A DNA stretch of 8,365 bases. It comes from Fimbriiglobus sp. GTDB lineage: Bacteria; Planctomycetota; Planctomycetia; Gemmatales; Gemmataceae. The number at the start of each line of letters is the position of its first letter. The stretch's first letter is position 1. Below are positions 1-5,372 of the stretch, in pieces. The translations under genes were made by a program, and so were the position numbers. The notes below the pieces were generated by a model. The model saw only the letters and a program-made list of their open reading frames with translations, did not search any database and was not told the origin of the DNA. The DNA is taken from positions 1 to 8,365 of the forward strand of contig JANXTD010000545.1 of NCBI GenBank assembly GCA_025352585.1, written 5' to 3'.

Positions 1-141
1 CCGCTGTGAGGCCGGTCGGCTTCCCACACGTTGGGGCCACCGACGCAGGAAGGAAGACCGGCCTCACAGCGGCCAGCTCCAGAAGACGAAGACAGAGCCG
101 GCTTGCGCCGGTCCGGCCTCACAGAGGCCAGCTCCAGAAGA
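1..141. repeat. Cluster of direct and inverted copies of a short GC-rich repeat
   Basis: A 29-nt unit (CCGGCCTCACAG, one variable base, then GGCCAGCTCCAGAAGA) occurs as direct copies at 58-86 and 113-141 with one mismatch (C70 versus A125). The gap between the copies is 26 nt and the period 55 nt. Positions 1-17 are an exact reverse complement of 56-72, so part of the unit is also present inverted. The second copy contains a 6-bp stem with a 3-nt loop (GGCCTC/GAGGCC), and the gap holds another small hairpin (CCGGC at 98-102, GCCGG at 107-111). The cluster sits 13 nt beyond the stop codon of the SDR gene, and its left part is cut by the window edge. It looks like intergenic REP/BIME-type repeat material and may help end or stabilise the upstream transcript. 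The repeats are read directly from the sequence; the role is inferred. No gene is seen in 1-154. Confidence 0.75.
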
Positions 142-154
142 GCCGAACCGACGC

Positions 155-925
155 TCACGCCTCCGCCCCCGTGGGCCAGTTCTCGCGCGGCGACCACCCC
201 AGCAGCCGCGCCGTCGGGGCGAGGTCGTAGCAGAGTTGCCGCAGGTGCCGGCTCGTGACGTAGACGACGTGGTGCCCCCGCCACGCGGCGTTGGCCGCAC
301 GCTCGAAGAACGTACCGGCGTCCGTCGGGCTGAGGTACACGTCCTGGTAGTCCGGGGCGGCCGCGATCTCGGCGACTTGCCCGGCGTCGCGCGGGCACCA
401 GCCGAGCCGTACGCTCAGCACGTCGAGGCCGTGATTTCGGGCGTAGACTCCGCCCATCGCCTCCATCAAGACCTTGGTGCAGGCGTAGAGGTAGCGCGGC
501 GTCGGCAACGCGGTCACCGTGGCCGGCAAGGCGTGGTCGTGGAAGTCGCCGGCGACGACCTGCCCGCTCGACGCCAGCACGACGCGCTTCACGCCCTCGG
601 TGCGGCAGGCTTCGAGGACGTGGTACAGCCCGACCACATTCGCCGGCACGAGTTCGCTCAAGAAGTTGTCGCCGTCGTCCGGGGCGTCGCCGCGCGGGTA
701 CTTCGCGTCGTCCGGCGCGGCGGCCAGGTGGATCACGCAGCGCGTGCCCCGCACCGCTTCACGCACCGCCACGGCGTCGGTCAACTCGGCCACCGTCGCG
801 CCCGGCAGCCCCGGCGTGGGCCGGCGGTCGAAGCCGCGTACCTCGACGCCCGCTCCGAGCAGCGCGGCCACGGCGGCGCGGCCGAGTCGCCCCGCGGAGC
901 CGGTCACGAGCACGGGCGCGGTCAC
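155..925 (-). CDS. NAD(P)-dependent epimerase/dehydratase family protein, uronate-dehydrogenase-like (extended-type SDR)
   Basis: This is a 256-residue Rossmann-fold oxidoreductase. The N-terminal TGSAGRLG (residues 8-15) is the glycine-rich dinucleotide loop (G9, G12, G15). D33 at the end of strand 2 is typical of NAD-preferring members, though R34-R35 could tolerate NADP. S119/S120 in LASSGQ, and Y147 and K151 in YACTK, make up the SDR catalytic Ser-Tyr-K set. Several landmarks (GLYHVLEA at 99-106, VRLGWC at 172-177, LLGWSPREN at 241-249) resemble uronate dehydrogenases, which oxidise the C1 hemiacetal of glucuronate or galacturonate to the lactone; substrate is not provable from sequence. 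The GTG start overlaps the stop of the DJ-1 gene (GTGA). A GGAGG at 937-933, 7 nt upstream, supports it. Length is normal for the family. It is the last gene of the SPFH-kinase-DJ-1-SDR block and ends in EA-TGA just before the repeat cluster. Confidence 0.9.
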   Translation of the reverse strand: MTAPVLVTGSAGRLGRAAVAALLGAGVEVRGFDRRPTPGLPGATVAELTDAVAVREAVRGTRCVIHLAAAPDDAKYPRGDAPDDGDNFLSELVPANVVGLYHVLEACRTEGVKRVVLASSGQVVAGDFHDHALPATVTALPTPRYLYACTKVLMEAMGGVYARNHGLDVLSVRLGWCPRDAGQVAEIAAAPDYQDVYLSPTDAGTFFERAANAAWRGHHVVYVTSRHLRQLCYDLAPTARLLGWSPRENWPTGAEA

Positions 926-1449
926 GACTGGGCCTCCAGCGCCGCCAGGATCGCTTTGAGAAACGCCGGCAAGTCCTCCGGCGTCCGGCTCGTGATGATG
1001 TTGCCATCAACCACGACTTCGGCGTCAACGTACTCGCCGCCCGCGTTGACCACGTCGTCCCGGATCGACTTGTAGCACGTCACCTTGCGGCCCTTCATCG
1101 CCGTCGTCGAGCAGAGGACCCACGGGCCGTGGCAGATCGCGGCGGTCGGCTTGCCGGCGGCGGTGATGTCGCGTACCAGCTTCAGCATCGCTTCGCTGCG
1201 GCGGATGTAGTCCGGCGCGAAGCCGCCGGGGATCACGAGTGCGTCGAAGTCGCTCGCCGTCACGTCGGCCGCGGCGGTGTCACTCGTCACCGGGTAGCCG
1301 AGCTTGCTGGCGTACGTCTTGCCAGCCGCGGGGCCGACGAGCCGCACCACGCAACCCGCCTCGCGCAGGCGGTACACGGGGTACCAGACTTCCATCTCCT
1401 GGTACTGCTGCTCGACCAGGACCGCGACGCGCTTGCCGATCACACTCAT
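922..1449 (-). CDS. DJ-1/PfpI family protein (class I glutamine amidotransferase-like fold)
   Basis: A 175-residue single-domain protein of normal length for the PfpI/YhbO group. The nucleophile elbow is AICHGPW (residues 104-110), with C106 as nucleophile and H107 next to it. In the N-terminal segment QQYQEMEV (14-21), E20 aligns with the conserved Glu of DJ-1 that polarises the cysteine. PGGFAPDYIRR (74-84) is the usual glycine-rich turn after strand 3 of this subgroup. Family members have been described as intracellular cysteine peptidases, chaperones or glyoxal/methylglyoxal-detoxifying enzymes, so the exact reaction is open. The protein should be cytosolic, as there is no signal peptide. 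The ATG overlaps the kinase stop codon (ATGA), with GGAG at 1459-1456 six nt upstream, and its own stop overlaps the next gene's GTG. Translational coupling on both sides suggests stoichiometric expression with the kinase and SDR, consistent with a carbonyl or oxidative stress role (inferred). Confidence 0.93.
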   Translation of the reverse strand: MSVIGKRVAVLVEQQYQEMEVWYPVYRLREAGCVVRLVGPAAGKTYASKLGYPVTSDTAAADVTASDFDALVIPGGFAPDYIRRSEAMLKLVRDITAAGKPTAAICHGPWVLCSTTAMKGRKVTCYKSIRDDVVNAGGEYVDAEVVVDGNIITSRTPEDLPAFLKAILAALEAQS

Positions 1450-3122
1450 GACTCACTCCGGACGGTGGGCGGGTGGGGGATGCGCAGGCGGAAGGTCGCG
1501 CCGCGGCCCGGCTCGGTCTCGACGGTCACGTCGCCGCCGTGCTCCTGGAGGATCTTACGACTCACCGGCAGCCCCAGCCCGGTGCCGCGCGAACCCTTGG
1601 TACTCACGAACGGCTTGAACAGGTCGGCGACGCGGGCCGCTGGGACGCCGGGGCCGTTGTCGGTCACGACGAGTTCCGCGAAGCCGTCCGCCAGCGCCGT
1701 CGTCACGACCACGCGCGGCTCGTCGGTCTCGCTCAGTGCGTCCACGGCGTTCGACAGGATGTTCAACAGCGCCCGGTGGATGCCGTCGGGGTCGCAGGTG
1801 ACCAGGGGCAGCGTCACCGGCTGCCACTCGACGGCGATGCCGGAGCGCTCGGCGCGGCCGCGGACGATGTCGATCACGTCGGCGGCGAGCGCGAGCAGAT
1901 CGACCTCCTCCAGCGCCGGCTCGCGCTCCTTGGAGTAGCTGAGCATGTCGAGGATCAGGTCGTCGATCTTGCCCTGGTTCTTCTCGACGAGCCGCCAGCC
2001 CTTCACCAGCAAGTCGCGGTCGTCGTTGAGGCCCATGCGGACCATGTCGGAGCCGAAGCGGACGCCCTGCATGATGTTCTTGATGTGGTGCGACATCGCC
2101 GCGATGGTTTGGCCCACGGCCGCCAGCCGCTCGGCGTGCAGCAACTGCGCGGAGTGCCGGGCATCTTCGACCGCAATCGCCGCCTGGTGCGCCACCGCCA
2201 CCGCGAGCGTCAGGTGGTCGTCGGTGAACGTCGTGGCGTCGGCCGCGTGGTCGGCGGTCGTGTCGAGGAAGATCACGCCCACGGTCCCGTGCCGGCCGGC
2301 GAGCGGGACGCAGATCACTTCGCGCAGGCGGTGCCGGGCGACGCTCGCGCCGCCGGCGAAGCGGGCGTCGCCCGCGGCGTCGGCGAGCAGCACGCCCTCG
2401 CCGGACTGCAAGACGTAGTCGGCGATGGTGCGGCTGACGACGAACTCCCCACCCGTCGCGCCGGCGCGACTCCGCACCGCCCGCGGCTCCAGCGCCCCTG
2501 TCTCGGGGTCGAGCAACAGCGCACAGCCCTGGTCGGCCTCGGTGGTGCGCAACATCAGGTCGAGTAGCCGGGCGAGCAGTTCGCCCACGTCGGCGATGCG
2601 GCTGACCGCGTCGGACGCCTCGTACATGACCGCCAGGCTCGCCAGCCGGCCGCGCAGCCACTCGCTGGTGACCGCGTCCGGTTGACGGAGTGCCTGCCGC
2701 CCGGCGTCGGCCGCGACGCGCCGCACGATCGCCGACGGGTATTCTGGGGTGCTCTGCAACACCAGCCGCGTCGCGTCGGGCGGGGCGGGGCCGAGCGTGA
2801 CCGAGGCCGCCGCCCCTGCGCCGAGACCGTCGCCGTCGGTCGTGTACATCAGCAGCGTGTCGCCCAGCGCGATCTGGTCGCCGGGGCGCAGGTCGATCAC
2901 CTGGACGTGGCGGCCGTTGACCTGCGTGCCGTTGCCGCTCTGCAAGTCGAAGAGCTGGTGCCCGCCGGCGAGGGTCAGCCGCAGTTCGAGGTGCTTGCGC
3001 GACACGCGGTGGTCGAGCAGCGGCAGCGTGTTCGAGGAGTGCCGGCCGACGGTGACGCGCGGCTCGTCGAGGGCGAACTGCGCCCCGGCGTCGGGGCCGG
3101 CGAGGACGATCAACTTGGCCAC
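1446..3122 (-). CDS. FHA-GAF sensor histidine kinase (soluble)
   Basis: A 558-residue multidomain kinase. Residues 1-98 form an FHA phosphothreonine-binding domain: GRHSSN at 26-31, SRKH at 41-44, and NGTQVNG at 64-70. Residues about 155-325 form a GAF-type sensor domain. The phosphoacceptor helix follows with AAMSHHIKN at 341-349, where H345 is the predicted phosphorylated histidine. The HATPase domain shows N-box NILSNAVDA (454-462), G1 box DNGPGVP (488-494), F-box FKPFVSTK (502-509) and G2 box GTGLGL (513-518). No membrane segment is visible, so it should be cytosolic, reading a ligand or redox state through GAF and phosphoproteins through FHA. H346 replaces the acidic residue usually found after the phosphoacceptor histidine. 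The start is GTG; the leader is G-rich rather than a clean GGAGG. It begins 13 nt after the SPFH gene stop and overlaps the DJ-1 start by 4 nt. No response regulator is in the window. Confidence 0.93.
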   Translation of the reverse strand: MAKLIVLAGPDAGAQFALDEPRVTVGRHSSNTLPLLDHRVSRKHLELRLTLAGGHQLFDLQSGNGTQVNGRHVQVIDLRPGDQIALGDTLLMYTTDGDGLGAGAAASVTLGPAPPDATRLVLQSTPEYPSAIVRRVAADAGRQALRQPDAVTSEWLRGRLASLAVMYEASDAVSRIADVGELLARLLDLMLRTTEADQGCALLLDPETGALEPRAVRSRAGATGGEFVVSRTIADYVLQSGEGVLLADAAGDARFAGGASVARHRLREVICVPLAGRHGTVGVIFLDTTADHAADATTFTDDHLTLAVAVAHQAAIAVEDARHSAQLLHAERLAAVGQTIAAMSHHIKNIMQGVRFGSDMVRMGLNDDRDLLVKGWRLVEKNQGKIDDLILDMLSYSKEREPALEEVDLLALAADVIDIVRGRAERSGIAVEWQPVTLPLVTCDPDGIHRALLNILSNAVDALSETDEPRVVVTTALADGFAELVVTDNGPGVPAARVADLFKPFVSTKGSRGTGLGLPVSRKILQEHGGDVTVETEPGRGATFRLRIPHPPTVRSES

Positions 3123-3135
3123 GGCCCGCCCCCCG

Positions 3136-4083
3136 TCACTTCTTCTTGGGCGGCAAGAACTGCGTCACGTCCAGCCCGCCGGCCCCGAGGTACTGGTCGA
3201 GTAGATCGACCCGCCCGCGGCCCTTCATGCTCAGTAGCGTGCGGCCCATCTCGTCCCACCAGATCGCCGCGAGCAAGTCGGGGTTGGTGACCTTGAGCCG
3301 CCGGTGCTGCTCGAGTCGCGCCGAGAACGCGGCCGCCTCCGCCGCCGCCAGGGTCAGCTTCTCGGTGCGGTACGACGCCGCCTGTTGCAACGCCTTGAAG
3401 CGGGCGGCGTCGGCGTCGCGCGCCCGGCGGTTGCCCTCCAGCCGGGCCTCGTTCTCGCGCACCGAAATCGCCGCCTGGGCCTGGTTCACGGCCTCGAACG
3501 CCGCCCGCACCTCCCCCGGCGCGGCCAACGCCTCGACACTCACGCGCTGCACCAAAACGCCCAGCCGCTGCCCGGCGAGGCGCTCGGTGAGTCGCGGCGT
3601 CAGCCAGGCGGGGAGTGCGGCGCGGCCGGTCAGCAGCGCCTCATCGACGGTGTGCGCGGCGACCCACTCCGCGGTCAGCGTCTCGGCGACGCGGGTCAGC
3701 ACGGCATCGGCGCGGTCGCGGTGGGCGAGGTAGTGTTCGAGTTCGCCGTCGCGGTCGTCGATGGCGTACTCGACGACGAGCCGGACGTTGACGAGGTTCT
3801 CGTCGCCACTCAAAAACTGCCCCGGCGGCGTCACCCCCGCGTCTTCGACGGAGTCGAGCGTGAAGCCAACTTCGAGCTGCCGGGCGGTGCGGACGGGCAC
3901 CTTCTCGACGCGATCGACGCCCCACGGCAGGCCGACCCACAGCCCCGGCCCCGGTCGCGCCACGACCCGCCCGAAGCGCCGCACGACGGCCCGCTCCTCC
4001 GGCCCGACCTGCGTGACGCCGGTCGCCAGGTAGACGAGCACGAGAACGAGTGCGAACAGGGCGAGTCGGCGCACGGGGGACAC
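3136..4083 (-). CDS. SPFH/band 7 family membrane protein, HflK-like (orphan)
   Basis: A 315-residue protein with one N-terminal membrane helix (about residues 5-23), then a band 7/SPFH domain (about 25-200) and an Ala/Glu/Arg-rich predicted coiled coil (about 200-262). HflK-type landmarks are VGPEERAVVRRFG (26-38), SGDENLVNVRLVVEYAI (92-108) and the FEAVNQAQAA stretch (196-205). In HflK such a protein pairs with HflC to form a cage that restrains the FtsH protease. Here no HflC or FtsH lies beside it, so it may form homo-oligomers or act as a general membrane-microdomain scaffold. The C-terminus ends in a PPKKK tail. The called start is GTG at 4083, but an in-frame GTG at 4074 has GGAG (4086-4083) at 8 nt and is an equally good or better start, three residues shorter. 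It appears to be the first gene of the four-gene block. Confidence 0.88.
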   Translation of the reverse strand: MSPVRRLALFALVLVLVYLATGVTQVGPEERAVVRRFGRVVARPGPGLWVGLPWGVDRVEKVPVRTARQLEVGFTLDSVEDAGVTPPGQFLSGDENLVNVRLVVEYAIDDRDGELEHYLAHRDRADAVLTRVAETLTAEWVAAHTVDEALLTGRAALPAWLTPRLTERLAGQRLGVLVQRVSVEALAAPGEVRAAFEAVNQAQAAISVRENEARLEGNRRARDADAARFKALQQAASYRTEKLTLAAAEAAAFSARLEQHRRLKVTNPDLLAAIWWDEMGRTLLSMKGRGRVDLLDQYLGAGGLDVTQFLPPKKK

Positions 4084-4086
4084 TCC
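4083..4086 (-). promoter_or_regulatory. Candidate ribosome binding site for the SPFH gene
   Basis: GGAG on the minus strand lies 8 nt before the in-frame GTG at 4074-4072. It actually overlaps the upstream GTG at 4083-4081, which otherwise has no good purine-rich leader. This favours a start at 4074 rather than 4083. The motif is seen directly; the choice of start is inference. Confidence 0.4.
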
Positions 4087-4131
4087 GGGGGCGAAGTGTC
4101 AGTGTAGTGGCGGCGCGCGGAGTTTGCCTTT

Positions 4132-4216
4132 GGCGAGCCAAGAGCGTGAGCGCCCGGAGTGCTTCGCGTCAGCGACGTTGCGGAAGAACTCCGGGCGCTC
4201 ACGCTTCCGGCTCGCC
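4132..4216. repeat. 85-nt near-perfect inverted repeat (hairpin element)
   Basis: An 18-bp perfect stem pairs 4143-4160 with 4188-4205. Beyond two mismatches and one G-T pair it continues as an 8-bp perfect outer stem (GGCGAGCC at 4132-4139 with GGCTCGCC at 4209-4216). The central 27 nt can itself fold (CTTCGC at 4162-4167 against GCGGAAG at 4180-4186, and CGTC/GACG inside). The element fills most of the gap between the SUKH-fusion gene and the SPFH gene, and its right arm overlaps the end of the fusion gene, supplying its stop codon. There is no T-run on either strand, so it is not a classical intrinsic terminator. It is more like a REP/BIME or MITE-type palindromic element that could stabilise or separate transcripts. 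I recall similar GCGTGAGCGCCCGGAG strings as common in planctomycete intergenic DNA; this needs a genome search. Confidence 0.88.
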
Positions 4217-5365
4217 GGCCGCAGTCGTGCGTGCGGCCTCGGCGCGCCGCAACACGCTGACCCACTGCGGTTCGTGGATGCCGGCTTCGGCCCACCGCTG
4301 GCGGTCGCTGGCGTGGGCCAACATCCCGGAAGAACCCCACCAATCATGACCAGGGTCGTCTACGAACAAGTACGGAGGGATGCGTTCCGCCGGGACTGGT
4401 CGCCGGACAATGACCTGAATCATCTGAATCTGACCCTCTTCGGATGTCCGAAGCCCGTTGACGATCACGGTGACCTCAGGCGACTCGAATACGTCGGCGT
4501 CGGCGAAGCGGGCGTGAGTCGGGAAGAAGGCCGCGAGTCGAGTGCGGATAGTGTCCGTGTCACGAAATGCGGTTCGATGCCACCCCGCCGCCGGTAACGC
4601 CTCGAAGCCCCAATTCAAGATTGCGAGGCTCAAGTGCGGCTGCTCTTCGTGAAGTGTCTGCCTCCCGTCCGGCGGGTATAAGCATAAGTACTTCGTCCGC
4701 GGGTCGGCCTGGATCAAGTCTTCCCGCGAAGTGACAACCCACTCCTCAACCCCTCCCGGATTCGGACCAGCAAACATCAGGCTTAAAGACGGTGGATTTC
4801 CGATTGCATTGAGGTCATAACCCATCCAAGCGTTGATGTGCGATAGCAGTTGCTTGCACCCCTCGTCGGCTGCAACGCCGTTGATGACCAAGTCGTGCGC
4901 GAACGCCACGAACTCGCGCACCGACTCCGGCAGTGTCAGCCCCAGCCGCGCCTCTTCGCGGGCGATCACGTCGCGCTGGCTGCCCACGTCCGGGACGCTG
5001 ACGCCGTGCCAGCGCTCGGTGAACTCGCGGATCAGTCGCCAGCGCTCGCGCACGCCGTCGGGGACGCCGTCGCGGAAGATCGGGTCGTAGTCGCTGCCGT
5101 CGTAGCCCGTGGCTTCGAGCCACTCGATCGGGAACTGCGTCCACAGCTCGTTGCGCCGGGCCTTCAACTGCCAATAGTCGTCGGACCAGACCGGCACGCC
5201 CCGCATTGCCTCGCAGACGCGGACGAGTTCGTGCCGGGGGTCGCCGCGCTCCTCGAGCCAGTCGGCGTAGACGTGCCGCGTCAGCCGCGACTCCGGGGCC
5301 GCCCGCATCGCCGCCAGGAACGCCGCCTCGTCGTCCACCGGTGTCCCCCGAGCGTCGGCGCTCAC
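4199..5365 (-). CDS. TIGR02996 domain protein with SUKH (SMI1/KNR4-like) domain
   Basis: A 388-residue predicted cytosolic protein. Residues about 11-55 match the TIGR02996 domain, with the hallmark AAFLAAM, YADWLEERGD (33-42) and HELVRV (45-50). This domain is found mainly in Gemmata-type planctomycetes at the N-terminus of repeat proteins; its function is unknown. Residues about 130-265 look like a SUKH/SMI1-KNR4 domain: IAREEARLGLTLPESVREF (134-152) is the typical first helix and LP motif, and EEWV plus YLCLYPPDG follow at plausible spacing. Many bacterial SUKH proteins are immunity proteins against polymorphic toxins; here no toxin is adjacent. Residues 270-388 are not recognised. The GTG start at 5365 lies 7 nt after the PQQ gene stop, with GGAG ten nt upstream. 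An in-frame GTG at 5338 with a GGGGGA leader would give MDDEAAFL, closer to usual family starts. Roughly 4350-4870 is clearly less GC-rich than its surroundings. The last codons and TGA lie in a palindromic repeat. Confidence 0.85.
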   Translation of the reverse strand: MSADARGTPVDDEAAFLAAMRAAPESRLTRHVYADWLEERGDPRHELVRVCEAMRGVPVWSDDYWQLKARRNELWTQFPIEWLEATGYDGSDYDPIFRDGVPDGVRERWRLIREFTERWHGVSVPDVGSQRDVIAREEARLGLTLPESVREFVAFAHDLVINGVAADEGCKQLLSHINAWMGYDLNAIGNPPSLSLMFAGPNPGGVEEWVVTSREDLIQADPRTKYLCLYPPDGRQTLHEEQPHLSLAILNWGFEALPAAGWHRTAFRDTDTIRTRLAAFFPTHARFADADVFESPEVTVIVNGLRTSEEGQIQMIQVIVRRPVPAERIPPYLFVDDPGHDWWGSSGMLAHASDRQRWAEAGIHEPQWVSVLRRAEAARTTAAGEPEA

Positions 5366-5372
5366 AAAACCG

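Noticed and set aside
58..141. Repeat-spacer-like pattern (29-nt repeats, 26-nt gap) resembling a minimal CRISPR array
   Set aside because: Only two direct copies are present, a further copy is inverted, the repeats form part of a larger palindromic pattern, and no cas gene is in the window.
4132..4216. Rho-independent terminator
   Set aside because: The stem is strong but neither side is followed by a run of T, and the loop is long and structured. A palindromic repeat element explains it better.
3831..4349. Several overlapping short frames on both strands around the 4.1-kb intergenic hairpin
   Set aside because: They run through the inverted repeat or the SPFH gene out of frame and give Arg/Pro/Ser-rich products without recognisable motifs or leaders.
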